From Bradyrhizobiaceae bacterium (GTDB taxonomy: Bacteria > Pseudomonadota > Alphaproteobacteria > Rhizobiales > Xanthobacteraceae), in contig CP078014.1 in the NCBI GenBank assembly GCA_020544565.1, forward strand, positions 2,978,016-3,042,015: a stretch of 64,000 bases of DNA, in the 5' to 3' direction. This document shows, in pieces, positions 26,474-34,257 of the stretch. The position numbers were made by a program, and so were the translations under genes. Below the pieces are notes generated by a model, which was given only the letters and a program-made list of their open reading frames with translations, searched no databases and was not told the origin of the DNA. How positions within the stretch are numbered: the first letter of the stretch is position 1; every line of letters begins with the position of its first letter.

Positions 26474-27219
26474 GACATGATCCTTCCTGCCTCGACGGCA
26501 TAGGCTGAAGCGCGTTGACGGTGGATGATGGCGCGAATGATGAGGATGGCGGCGACCAGCACACCGGCGCTCAGCAGTCCGCCCAGCACCCAGCCGGCGA
26601 TCTGGTCGACATGATCCGGGTTGAAGAGCGCGTCGCTGCCACCGGCCGTGGTCGCGGTGCCGGCCGCGCTGGCGCCTGCGGTTTGCTTGTTCGAGGTGGC
26701 GGTCGCGGTTGTCGCCTCCTTCGCCAACTGCTCACGGACTTGAATCGGACCCATCGATTGCGCCAGCGCCCAGGCGACGCCCTTGGCCTCGATACCGGCG
26801 ACGCGCGTCGACCAGCCCTTGCCAAACGTGTTCCAGATGGCGAGCGAGCGCATGAAGCCGAGACGTTTGGCGCAGAGTTTCTGGACGGTCTCGTGGTCGG
26901 GACCGCCAATCGCGGCCATCAGCCATTGCCTGGCGCGCCCAGAACCGGAGTTCACGCCGGCATCGAAGGTGGCAAGATCGACACCGGCGGCAAGCCGATC
27001 ACCGCCGACCTTGTCCCAATAGTCGGAGCGGTAGATCTTCGCGACAGTGTCGTTCGAGATGTTGCGCAGCTCGGTCTTGGTCGCACCCGGTTTGAAGCGG
27101 CGATAGGTGGCAAGCGTGATGCCCTTCATCGTGGCACCGCCGGGATCGGAGGGATGATCCGACCAGCCGCCCTCATAGCCCAGCGTCACCGCCAGGCAGT
27201 TCTGGAAATTCTCGAGCAT
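26470..27219 (-). CDS. Endolysin, GH108-type muramidase with C-terminal membrane helix
   Basis: A 249-aa protein. The catalytic Glu is in the family motif YEGGWSDHPSDPGGATMKG (residues 15-33), which marks GH108 N-acetylmuramidases and their secretion-activating relatives. The domain continues to about 165 (peptidoglycan-binding end), then comes a threonine- and alanine-rich linker and one hydrophobic helix (AGWVLGGLLSAGVLVAAILI). A C-terminal anchor is unusual for a free endolysin and may hold it at the membrane until lysis. Confidence 0.82.
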   Translation of the reverse strand: MLENFQNCLAVTLGYEGGWSDHPSDPGGATMKGITLATYRRFKPGATKTELRNISNDTVAKIYRSDYWDKVGGDRLAAGVDLATFDAGVNSGSGRARQWLMAAIGGPDHETVQKLCAKRLGFMRSLAIWNTFGKGWSTRVAGIEAKGVAWALAQSMGPIQVREQLAKEATTATATSNKQTAGASAAGTATTAGGSDALFNPDHVDQIAGWVLGGLLSAGVLVAAILIIRAIIHRQRASAYAVEAGRIMS

Positions 27220-27222
27220 GGG

Positions 27223-27354
27223 TTACCTCAGCAGGTAAACGATCAGGATGAGGAGGGCGACGATGACGCCGACGCGCATGCGATGGGCGAACGCCTCGCG
27301 CGGATCGGGGCTGTCGCAACGAAGCTGGCGGGCCAAGCGCAGAAGCTCACGCAT
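27223..27354 (-). CDS. 43-aa membrane protein in the lysis cassette
   Basis: A short gene ending three bases before the endolysin start. The first 25 residues are basic (RELLRLARQLRCDSPDPREA); the rest is one hydrophobic helix, VGVIVALLILIVYLL. Its start overlaps the 3' end of the next holin-like gene. A one-helix protein between holin and endolysin genes suggests a pinholin or spanin-like accessory role, which is only a guess. Confidence 0.6.
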   Translation of the reverse strand: MRELLRLARQLRCDSPDPREAFAHRMRVGVIVALLILIVYLLR

Positions 27355-27694
27355 CGTGATCGCCTCCCTTGTTGCGAAGGCGCGCCAGCGTCACCTCGAT
27401 GAAGGCAGGTCCGAAGACGCCGACGAGATAGGCGGCGGAGCCTGCCGCACCTCCGGCCGGAATCGCTTCCGACGGCAGGCCGAGCCACCGCGTGACCAGC
27501 GCCATCGACAGGCTGCCCATGCCGGCGGCGATGATGCCGCCAAGCAGGATGTGGCGCAGCGCGTCGCGCAGATGCATCTTGGTGGTCAGCGCGTTGGTGG
27601 CGCCACCGAGTGCGCCCCAGACGGCGAGGATCACCGCCGTCGATGCCGCAAGGTCGCGCAGCACCGCGGTGATGAAGCCGGGTTCATCATTCAT
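27347..27694 (-). CDS. Second holin-like membrane protein
   Basis: A 115-aa protein with three hydrophobic segments (TAVILAVWGALGGATNAL, HILLGGIIAAGMGSLSMALV, GAAGSAAYLVGVFGPAFIEV) and a charged C-terminus. The size and layout fit a phage holin, of the LydA or related kind. ATG 27694 overlaps the stop of the DUF2460 gene by ATGA; the frame is open further upstream only as an overlap. Confidence 0.6.
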   Translation of the reverse strand: MNDEPGFITAVLRDLAASTAVILAVWGALGGATNALTTKMHLRDALRHILLGGIIAAGMGSLSMALVTRWLGLPSEAIPAGGAAGSAAYLVGVFGPAFIEVTLARLRNKGGDHDA

Positions 27695-28317
27695 CGTCGG
27701 ATCTCCACGAGGGGAATGGAGGTGATCGAGCCGAGCCGCTCGAGATCGAGCGTGACGTCGAGCGTGTCGGTGTCGAAGCGAACCGGCACGTCGAACGCGA
27801 AGCCGGCGGTGATAGCGACGCCGGAAGCAGGTGCGGATACGAAGGTGACGAGACCGGTGGCCGCATCGACCGACCAGCCGGAGGACGTTGGCGTGCCGTT
27901 CAGCGCGATCGCTACGCTGCCGGCAACAGGCTTGGTAATGATGCGTACCCATGCCTGCGCGCCGGAGGCGTAGCGCTTCACCAGCTGGAATGTTTTGGTG
28001 CTGGCGTCACCAGTGCCGATCGCCTGATCAGTGGCGGCGGGGATCTGCGACGGCAGGCAGGACTTGTAATCGGCCCAATCCTTGAAGCGAAAGCCATGCA
28101 GTCGGCCGTTGCGCGCCTCGAAGAAGGCGACCACTGCGGCCAGATCGTCGGCGCGACGGATACCGTAGGCGACATCATAACGGCGGCGAGAGCTGGCCCA
28201 GCTGGCGTTGCGCTCCTCGTCGCCCGAGGCGAGCTCCACGACTTGCGTGCGACGCTGCGGTCCGCCGCGCGCGCCACGCGAAATGTCGTCCGGAAACCGG
28301 ACCTCGTGGAACGCCAT
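27691..28317 (-). CDS. DUF2460 distal tail protein, gene transfer agent gp12-like
   Basis: A 208-aa protein with the marks of the DUF2460/TIGR02217 family: the N-terminal FHEVRFPDDISRGARGGPQR, then GIRRADDLAAVVAFFEARNG followed by FRFKDWADYKS, and FDVPVRFDTDTLDVTLDLE towards the end. In gene transfer agents it makes the distal tail ring between the tape measure and the hub. Here a lysis cassette separates it from the DUF2163 hub gene, which is not the case in the standard order. Confidence 0.87.
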   Translation of the reverse strand: MAFHEVRFPDDISRGARGGPQRRTQVVELASGDEERNASWASSRRRYDVAYGIRRADDLAAVVAFFEARNGRLHGFRFKDWADYKSCLPSQIPAATDQAIGTGDASTKTFQLVKRYASGAQAWVRIITKPVAGSVAIALNGTPTSSGWSVDAATGLVTFVSAPASGVAITAGFAFDVPVRFDTDTLDVTLDLERLGSITSIPLVEIRR

Positions 28318-28326
28318 GTTAGGGTC

Positions 28327-30501
28327 TCAGAGCCCGCGCCGGCCGAGCGACACGGCGCGGGCGATATCGGCGGCGACCTGTGTGTGCGATTGCCGAAAAC
28401 TTTCCGCATCGCGCGCCATGATGGTGACGTTGACGCTCGGCGCGGATGCGCTACGTGCCGAGGCTGATGCCTCGCGCTTCGACAGCACCCGCTCGCCGCG
28501 CTGCAGGATGGCCGGCACTTCGTCTGGCCGCAGGCCTGCCCATCCACCGGCATGCAGGCGCGACGCACCAGCGAAAGCTATGGCCGGCACCATGCGGCTA
28601 GGGCTGGGTCCGCCAACGATGCCACCGGTGTGATAAATCGGCGAGCCAAACAGTCCTGCGGCTGCCGTCGCCGGGCTCGGCACGCCAAAGAGGCTGCTGC
28701 CGAGGCTGCCCAAGGCGCCAGACAATGCGTTAGCGATGGGACCGAGGATGAAGCGCCGCGCCGCGAGTTTCGCCAGATCAGCAATCAGCGAGGTGACGAG
28801 ATCGCCGAACTTCAGCTTTCCGGTCTTGACGAATTCGCCAACGGCATCCTCCGCGCTCTTGAACGCACCGACCAGCGTCTTGCCGACATCGGTACCGATC
28901 TCGCGGGCCTTTTCGGCATAATCGGCCAGGCTCTTGACCACTGCCGCCCAGCCGGTGACAGCTTCTTCCGCGCTTTTCTTGTGCGCCTTGCCGGCTTTCT
29001 TTGCAGCATTCGCCGACGCATCGAGTGCAGTGGTGACACGGCCCGCTGCATTGGCGGCATCGTCGAGTGCGGCCGCACTGTCCGCTTTGCGCACCGCATC
29101 GCCCAGCGCCTGCGCAGCAGGACCGACGGCATCAAAGGCGTGTGCGCGCGTGTCCGTCGCACGCTCACGATGGCGCTCCGCCATCACACCGGCATTGCTG
29201 GCGGCGTGATCGAGCATCGAGGAATGGGACTTTGCCCCGAACCAGTCGATCCGCGTCTCAGCGCCGAGGGTCTCGGCGACCTTGTTGAAAGTCGGACCGA
29301 TGCTACCGAGAAAGTCGGCCCACTTGTTGGACAGGAACGCCATCAGCTTGAGCCAGAGCTGCTCGACGCTGGCCGTGATCGCGCGGAAATCATCGACAAA
29401 CGAGCTGGCCGTGATCTTGATGCCGTCCCAGACGGCTCGTGCCAGATTACCCATCAGCTCGAGCGCGCGCCCAAACCCGCCGGCGCCTTTGACCAGCTGC
29501 CCGAACCAGTAGATTAGCTCGCCGGCGCCGACGATCAGTGCGCCGATGCCGGTGCGGATGATGGCGCCGCGCAGCAACGCCAGCGCACCCGACAGGCTGA
29601 AGGTGGCAATCCGTGCCGCAACGAAGGCAACCACCCAGCGTCCGGCCATGAAGCCGGCAAAAGCGATGCCGATGGCGGCAAGATGCTCCAGATTGTCGGC
29701 GAGCAGAATGATCGCGGCTGCGACGGCAGCGGACGTTCCCGCCATCTTGTCCCAGCGGCCCACCAGCTGCAGCGCCGCATTACCCAGAAGCGTGAAGGCA
29801 TCGCCAATGGTGGCCGGCATCGCGTCGGCTTCCTTGCGCAGGCGCTCGAGATTGCCGAGCAACGCACGCCGGATCACATCGCCGGTGATGTCGCCTTCCG
29901 CGCCGAGGGCACGCAGCTGATTGACGTTGACCTTGAGCTCCGCCGCCAGCAGTTCGGCGATCCGGCCGCCGCTGGCGATCACGGTGTTGAGGTTCTCGCC
30001 CGACAGCTTGCCGAGCGCCATGGCCTTTGACAGTGCGTTCTGCACGGACGCCGCGCGATCAGCCTTGGCGCCTGAAATCACCATCGCGTTGTTGAGCGCT
30101 TCGGTGAAATCCAGGCTCTCCTTCGTAGACAGGCCAAGCTCCCGCAGCGCCGTGGCGTTGGCGAGCCAGGACTCCGTCGTTTGCGTAATGCTCGAATAGG
30201 TGCGCCGCGCCATGGCGGCGAGCCGTTCCATGACCGCGGCACCACGTTCCTGCGATCCGGTGGCGAGATCGACCCGCGAGCGCAGGTCGGTCCAGGTGTT
30301 GGTGTAGGTGACGAGCTGCTGGACGCTGATCGCAGCGCCAAGCACGCCCATCACCCGGCGCACCACCATGCCGGTGATATCGGCCTGCTTCTCGATGCGC
30401 TTGAAGCTCTTCTCGCCAACCTCGCCAATGCCCTCGAATTCGGACCTGACCAGCCGGCCGCCTTCGGCAACGAGCCGGACGGAGACGCGTTTTTCGGCCA
30501 T
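28327..30501 (-). CDS. Tail tape measure protein
   Basis: A 724-aa protein, the length ruler of a siphophage tail. The N-terminal 250 residues carry the tape-measure domain (AAISVQQLVTYTNTWTDLRS, SSITQTTESWLANATALREL, and GGRIAELLAAELKVNVNQLR). Hydrophobic helices lie around 260-330, and a Lys- and Ala-rich coiled region around 480-530. The C-terminus has FGDLVTSLIADLAKLAARRF and then the glycine-rich IYHTGGIVGG found at the end of many tape measures. It follows the chaperone genes in lambda order, interrupted by two cargo genes on the other strand. Confidence 0.87.
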   Translation of the reverse strand: MAEKRVSVRLVAEGGRLVRSEFEGIGEVGEKSFKRIEKQADITGMVVRRVMGVLGAAISVQQLVTYTNTWTDLRSRVDLATGSQERGAAVMERLAAMARRTYSSITQTTESWLANATALRELGLSTKESLDFTEALNNAMVISGAKADRAASVQNALSKAMALGKLSGENLNTVIASGGRIAELLAAELKVNVNQLRALGAEGDITGDVIRRALLGNLERLRKEADAMPATIGDAFTLLGNAALQLVGRWDKMAGTSAAVAAAIILLADNLEHLAAIGIAFAGFMAGRWVVAFVAARIATFSLSGALALLRGAIIRTGIGALIVGAGELIYWFGQLVKGAGGFGRALELMGNLARAVWDGIKITASSFVDDFRAITASVEQLWLKLMAFLSNKWADFLGSIGPTFNKVAETLGAETRIDWFGAKSHSSMLDHAASNAGVMAERHRERATDTRAHAFDAVGPAAQALGDAVRKADSAAALDDAANAAGRVTTALDASANAAKKAGKAHKKSAEEAVTGWAAVVKSLADYAEKAREIGTDVGKTLVGAFKSAEDAVGEFVKTGKLKFGDLVTSLIADLAKLAARRFILGPIANALSGALGSLGSSLFGVPSPATAAAGLFGSPIYHTGGIVGGPSPSRMVPAIAFAGASRLHAGGWAGLRPDEVPAILQRGERVLSKREASASARSASAPSVNVTIMARDAESFRQSHTQVAADIARAVSLGRRGL

Positions 30502-30568
30502 GGGTCAATCTTCCTGTCAGACGGAGACACGCCTTGCGTGACGGTGCCGATCCGCGGAAACTTGAGTC

Positions 30569-30781
30569 ATGTCCGAGATCGTCACCTTGTCCGCCAAATT
30601 TGAGATCCAGATCCCCGAGGCCCTCCGCGCTGCGCGGGGCTGGAAGGTCGGTCAGGTCTTCGCACTCATGCCAAAGGGAACTGGCATTCTGCTGATACCG
30701 GTGCCGGAACAGAGTTCACTTGCCGGGATCGCAAAGGGTGCTGAAGCGACCGATTGCCGGGATCGGTCGGATCGGTTCTGA
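30569..30781 (+). CDS. AbrB/MazE-type antitoxin, toxin gene absent
   Basis: A 70-aa protein with the SpoVT-AbrB swapped-hairpin pattern MSEIVTLSAKFEIQIPEALR, and VGQVFALMPKGTGILLIPVP. Members of this group usually precede a VapC-like PIN toxin gene; none follows here. It lies on the opposite strand between the tape measure and tail chaperone genes, the position of a moron. It is intact but probably an orphan. Confidence 0.65.
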   Translation: MSEIVTLSAKFEIQIPEALRAARGWKVGQVFALMPKGTGILLIPVPEQSSLAGIAKGAEATDCRDRSDRF

Positions 30782-30853
30782 CCGCCAAATTCCCAACAAG
30801 GCTTTGCCTGTGCGTCATTGACATATGCGTCTGGCAACCTGGAGGAAGATGAC

Positions 30854-31054
30854 ATGAGCGAAGCTTTCAAGAGTATCGAACAGGGCCTGAAGGAGGCGCT
30901 GGCGCATGTGCGTGGTGAGCGGATGGCCACGGTCCACGAAATCGAACTGTCGGAACCGGACGTCCAGGCGATCCGGGCTGATACCGGTCAGTCGCAATCC
31001 GCGTCTGACGGCAGCATTGGCAGGAAGAAGAGCAGGCGCCTGAACCGGGGGTAA
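30854..31054 (+). pseudogene. Truncated XRE/HigA-type antitoxin remnant
   Basis: The first 45 residues read like the N-terminus of HTH antitoxins that begin SEAFKSIEQGLKEALAHVRG and continue with ELSEPDVQAIRADTGQSQ. In intact family members the helix-turn-helix and a LLNWEQGRR-like stretch follow; here the frame degrades into SASDGSIGRKKSRRLNRG and stops. I take it as a decayed antitoxin gene with no toxin partner. GGAGGAAG lies before the ATG at 30854. Confidence 0.6.
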
Positions 31055-31097
31055 TGCCGCAAGTCCTGACAGGCCGGCGTGCAACAGTCGTATCTGA

Positions 31098-31774
31098 TCA
31101 GGCGCGCTCGGCCGCCATCTGTTCGTTGAGCTTGCGCACCATCACCGCCTCGATCTCGGACAGACATTCGGCGGCAATCAGCGGACTGACACCGAGTGCG
31201 CGCGCCATGGCTAAGGCAGCGTTCATGTCCCAGCCGATGACGACCGTGGCGCCCATGCCGCCAACCACACGCAATTGTCCAGTCAGGCGCTGGACGAGAT
31301 CCCAGACCTGCCAACCCTCCGGAGTTTCCGGAGAGTTCAGCCGCGCCGGGCAATCTTCGCACGCGCTTTCGCAGGCCGCGCAGTAGGCCTCGCCCCCGCC
31401 GAAGTGCCATTCGGCAAGGGCGATGAGGCGTTTTTTTCCGCATCCAGCATCAGATACGGCGCGAGACAGCGGGTCTGGAACGCCTCGAACACCGGCCAGA
31501 TGTCGAGGAGCGCATCGATCCCTTCCGGCGTGACCGACATCGGCATGCCGCTCTCATCGCCGACGCCCTCCCAATCCATCACCACGCGGCGGGCGACCGC
31601 CTTCGCCATGACCAGCGCCATTTCTTCCTGGCTGGCATCCTTGGGCAAAGATTCGACGGTGGGATCGTTGCGGGCCGCGACCATGGTGGCGGTGGTCACC
31701 GGCAGAACAAGGAGGCGCAGGCCAGATCCAAGGTCGAGCCATTTCGGCTCAGTGGAAAGGTCGAGACGGATCAT
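31098..31774 (-). CDS. Tail assembly chaperone, -1 frameshift fusion (gpGT-like)
   Basis: Reading the upstream chaperone gene to the heptamer A AAA AAC and slipping one base back joins 115 codons to 110 more, ending with TGA at 31098-31100. The extension reads RLIALAEWHFGGGEAYCAAC and continues with CEDCPARLNSPETPEGWQVW, a cysteine-rich T-type domain, and ends NEQMAAERA. It has no start codon of its own before an internal Met. Lambda G/GT-type chaperones upstream of the tape measure gene are made exactly this way. I recall similar EWHxGGG proteins in other prophages but could not check. Confidence 0.75.
31337..31774 (-). CDS. Tail assembly chaperone, short form (gpG-like)
   Basis: A 145-aa protein between the tail tube and tape measure genes, the place of the lambda gpG chaperone. 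It opens with a strand-rich MIRLDLSTEPKWLDLGSGLR and continues with a helical part ending FEAFQTRCLAPYLMLDAEKN. The last 30 residues, after the slippery run, are low in complexity (Ala, Arg, Pro), as expected of the in-frame end at a frameshift site. The chaperone is thought to coat and deliver the tape measure. Confidence 0.72.
   Translation of the reverse strand: MIRLDLSTEPKWLDLGSGLRLLVLPVTTATMVAARNDPTVESLPKDASQEEMALVMAKAVARRVVMDWEGVGDESGMPMSVTPEGIDALLDIWPVFEAFQTRCLAPYLMLDAEKNASSPLPNGTSAGARPTARPAKARAKIARRG
31430..31436 (-). promoter_or_regulatory. Slippery heptamer A AAA AAC for -1 ribosomal frameshifting
   Basis: On the minus strand seven A residues are followed by C; in the chaperone frame the codons are GAA AAA AAC. 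Slipping back one base keeps good pairing at both sites and enters the long open frame of the chaperone extension. A run of seven T on the plus strand (31431-31437) shows it directly. Confidence 0.75.
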
Positions 31775-31776
31775 GG

Positions 31777-32721
31777 TCAGTAGTCCTCCACGTCATTGAT
31801 GAGCACGGCGGTGCACATGCGTCCGAGCGTGGCGTCGCGCGCCGCCTGCCAATCGAACGATGCCTGCACGCCCTGCGGCCCGGAAATTTCCAGGCGGGGC
31901 CGCGGCAGATAGACCGCGTGCGCCGTGAAGGTCAGGCTTTCGCCAGAGATGAGTGTGTATGAAAACTCCAGCTCGCAAGGAGCGCCGTTGATCGCCTGTG
32001 TCACCAATGTCGAGTCGGCAAAGCGGACCTCGGTACGGCCGGTGAGCGCCGCAATCGACGGATCGGCGCCATCGATCATGCCGTCGGCACGGATAGTCTC
32101 GATGCGGTCGAGATTGTTGGCATAGGTGATCTCGGTCGAGATCACGTTGCCCAAAGCGGTGCCGTTGCGCTTGATCGCGCCGTTGAAGTGCCCGAAGCGG
32201 ATGAGATCCAGCTCCGCGGGCGTGCCGGCCTGTGACGTGGTGTTGATCGTCTCGCCCTGTGCCACCAGCCGCGCCGTTGCGGTCAGTAATCCAGAGCGCT
32301 GCATTTGCCAGGTCAGTTGATCGAGCACTGCGCCGGAATAGAGTGCGTATCGCGGCACCTCAGGCATTCCGGTCTCGATTGCCATCGACGGCAGGGTCCA
32401 GGATCCGGATTGGAAAGTGTGGGTGAAGGGCCCCGGTGCCGTCCCCGTCGTCGTCGGCGCACCAAACGCCGCCTTCAGCCAGAAGCCGAAGGCTTGCGCA
32501 TCGATCGGCACCACGACGTCGCCATCGGCGGTCACCGCATCCTTGACCGGCGCCAGCGGATCGCGGCCATAGCCCAAGAGCTCGGAATTGAGCAGCGGCT
32601 GTTCCGCTCCGAGCGTCGTGCTGGCGAATGGCATGCGGCTGAAACCGCTCGCCGGCGGGGTGCCATAAATCGTCTCGAACGCGAGCGCCATTCGCGCCCG
32701 CGCCCCTTGGGCTCGTGCCAT
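31777..32721 (-). CDS. Major tail tube protein
   Basis: A 314-aa protein. It begins ARMALAFETIYGTPPASGFS, common among alphaproteobacterial phage tube proteins, has LNSELLGYGRDPLAPVKDAV followed by an acidic strand region and ends with a beta-rich part (SLTFTAHAVYLPRPRLEISG). It lies two bases before the chaperone gene and after DUF3168, in the lambda V position. The likely role is the tail tube hexamer of a long non-contractile tail. Confidence 0.8.
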   Translation of the reverse strand: MARAQGARARMALAFETIYGTPPASGFSRMPFASTTLGAEQPLLNSELLGYGRDPLAPVKDAVTADGDVVVPIDAQAFGFWLKAAFGAPTTTGTAPGPFTHTFQSGSWTLPSMAIETGMPEVPRYALYSGAVLDQLTWQMQRSGLLTATARLVAQGETINTTSQAGTPAELDLIRFGHFNGAIKRNGTALGNVISTEITYANNLDRIETIRADGMIDGADPSIAALTGRTEVRFADSTLVTQAINGAPCELEFSYTLISGESLTFTAHAVYLPRPRLEISGPQGVQASFDWQAARDATLGRMCTAVLINDVEDY

Positions 32722-32746
32722 GGTGTTTCTCCTCGGATTGTCGGGA

Positions 32747-33166
32747 TCAACCGAGCGGGTCGGCCGTCGAATAATGCAGCACCACCGGGATCATGGCGGC
32801 TTTCAGGGCGGCCGCGCCCTCGATGGGCAGATCGACCGGCTGCGGCGCTTCCGCCTCGATCCAGTCGCACAGTCCCCCGAGCGTGCGGTCGCCGGCAATC
32901 GCCGCACCAATGCTGGCGCACAGCGCATCAAACGCCGCATCGCGGCCCGCGCCCTGCACGACGGCCTCGATCTCGGCCCGGTGCTGATAATGGTAGATGA
33001 GTGGCGACAGCGTCGTCTCCGGCTCACCCGGATCGCCATCACGCAAAATCAATAGCCCTGCCGCAGGTACACGCTCGGGCAGCACCTCGCCGCGCAGCAC
33101 GGTGGCTGGCAACATTGAAAGCTGCGCGTGTAGCGCGGCGAGGATGGTTTCGCGGGTGGTGGGCAT
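32747..33166 (-). CDS. DUF3168 tail completion protein
   Basis: A 139-aa protein starting at MPTTRETILAALHAQL. Features of the DUF3168/gpU-type tail terminators are LILRDGDPGEPETTLSPLIY and the centre YHYQHRAEIEAVVQGAGRDA, and it ends VVLHYSTADPLG. It caps the tail tube before joining to the head. The frame is open upstream, but without a supported start. Confidence 0.78.
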   Translation of the reverse strand: MPTTRETILAALHAQLSMLPATVLRGEVLPERVPAAGLLILRDGDPGEPETTLSPLIYHYQHRAEIEAVVQGAGRDAAFDALCASIGAAIAGDRTLGGLCDWIEAEAPQPVDLPIEGAAALKAAMIPVVLHYSTADPLG

Positions 33167-33198
33167 GATGGTCCCGGTTCGCCGGGACCAGCCCGGCC

Positions 33199-33543
33199 TC
33201 AGTGATCCCTGTCGGGTTTCTGCTCCGAAAGAGCGGCCAGCCGTCGCGGCAGATCCGAGCGGCCGTGCAGGAAATCGACGATGATCACCTGATCGGCGTC
33301 CTCGACGAAAACGACGAAATGCTGACCCGCTCGCGTGAAACGCAGATCCTCGGGCAGGTCCGGATCGATGAGGCGGCGGCAGTCCTGCGACATAGCCGTG
33401 CCCGCCGCAATCGCCGCGCAACGTGCGATCAGGTCTTCCTCGTAGGCGGCAGCCTGTCGCGGACCGAAGGTCTCATGCGTCCAGCGAGCGATTTCGACGA
33501 GCGATGTTTCCGCCTGTCGCGTCAGGCGCCAGGGTTTCGGCAT
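33199..33543 (-). CDS. parE: ParE-family toxin
   Basis: A 114-aa RelE/ParE-fold protein: PWRLTRQAETSLVEIARWTH at the start, QAAAYEEDLIARCAAIAAG in the middle and LRFTRAGQHFVVFVEDADQV towards the end. ParE toxins poison DNA gyrase. The antitoxin gene lies 8 bases upstream on the same strand, the standard antitoxin-first order. The pair interrupts the prophage tail genes as cargo. Confidence 0.82.
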   Translation of the reverse strand: MPKPWRLTRQAETSLVEIARWTHETFGPRQAAAYEEDLIARCAAIAAGTAMSQDCRRLIDPDLPEDLRFTRAGQHFVVFVEDADQVIIVDFLHGRSDLPRRLAALSEQKPDRDH

Positions 33544-33551
33544 CAGGACGA

Positions 33552-33800
33552 TTAGCGCGCGGAAGCGAAGGCACGCCGGATCGCATCCTCACCGCTCCCC
33601 TCGGCCAGATCACCACGCCGGGCCTGGTCCAGCCCGTCACGCAACCTTGCCTGCAATTCGCTGAACTCCGCCTCCTCCCTTTCGAGAAGACGCAACCCCG
33701 CCCGCAGGGCTTCGGAGGCATTCTGGTAGCGCCCCGATGCGACCAGCCGGTCGACAAGGTCGGATTGGGTTTCCGTCAGAACGACGTTTCGGGTGGCCAT
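33552..33800 (-). CDS. parD: ParD-family antitoxin
   Basis: An 82-aa ribbon-helix-helix protein: RNVVLTETQSDLVDRLVASG followed by RYQNASEALRAGLRLLEREE, the classical ParD DNA-binding half, and an acidic tail that would wrap the toxin. ATG 33800 is used; an upstream in-frame Met would add nine residues. It likely represses its own operon. Confidence 0.82.
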   Translation of the reverse strand: MATRNVVLTETQSDLVDRLVASGRYQNASEALRAGLRLLEREEAEFSELQARLRDGLDQARRGDLAEGSGEDAIRRAFASAR

Positions 33801-33932
33801 GCGTATCTCCATCAAGGATATTGGCAATATATGCCAATGCCCTATGAATGTCGACCGCTGGCCAAATGCAGGTTTGTGGGGGCCAGGCGCCCGGATTCAT
33901 ATTGGCGTGGCACCGTGGAAAGGATGATGGTC

Positions 33933-34235
33933 ATGGTACGCAGCCTTCAGGACAAGCTCGCCAGGCTCGACCCGGCCCGCCGCGCGCGGATCGAGGCCGA
34001 GGCTAATCGCCTGCACACCGAATGCCGGGCGCCGATTCTTGATAGCACGATTACCTGTCCGCATTGCGGGCATTCGCAAAACGAGACCATGCCGACGGAT
34101 GCCTGCCAGTGGTTTTACGAGTGCAAGGGCTGCGGCACGCTCCTCAAACCAAAACCGGGTGATTGCTGCGTTTTCTGCTCCTACGGCACGGTACCCTGTC
34201 CGCCGATCCAGGCCCATAAAGGATGCTGCAGTTGA
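33933..34235 (+). CDS. GDCCVxC-domain protein fused to an antitoxin-like N-terminus
   Basis: A 100-aa protein made of two pieces. Residues about 1-30 (RSLQDKLARLDPARRARIEA) read like the start of XRE-type antitoxins. From about 35 the sequence is the GDCCVxC family: ILDSTITCPHCGHSQNETMP, TDACQWFYECKGCG and the name motif GDCCVFCSYGTVPCPPIQ. That family is small, cysteine-rich, and in some organisms selenocysteine-containing; here all positions are Cys. Its function is unknown; it often lies near metal or mercury resistance genes. The ribosome site AAAGG suits ATG 33933. Confidence 0.75.
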   Translation: MVRSLQDKLARLDPARRARIEAEANRLHTECRAPILDSTITCPHCGHSQNETMPTDACQWFYECKGCGTLLKPKPGDCCVFCSYGTVPCPPIQAHKGCCS

Positions 34236-34257
34236 TAGCCTGACTGGATCGAGCCGC

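Noticed and set aside
30988..31443. 151-aa minus-strand frame beginning MRKKTPHRP
   Set aside because: It shares the region of the chaperone extension but in the third frame, and is Arg-rich. The frame reached by the -1 slip has the protein-like sequence.
33933..34235. Selenocysteine in the GDCCVxC protein
   Set aside because: All motif positions are plain Cys codons and there is no in-frame TGA before the end.
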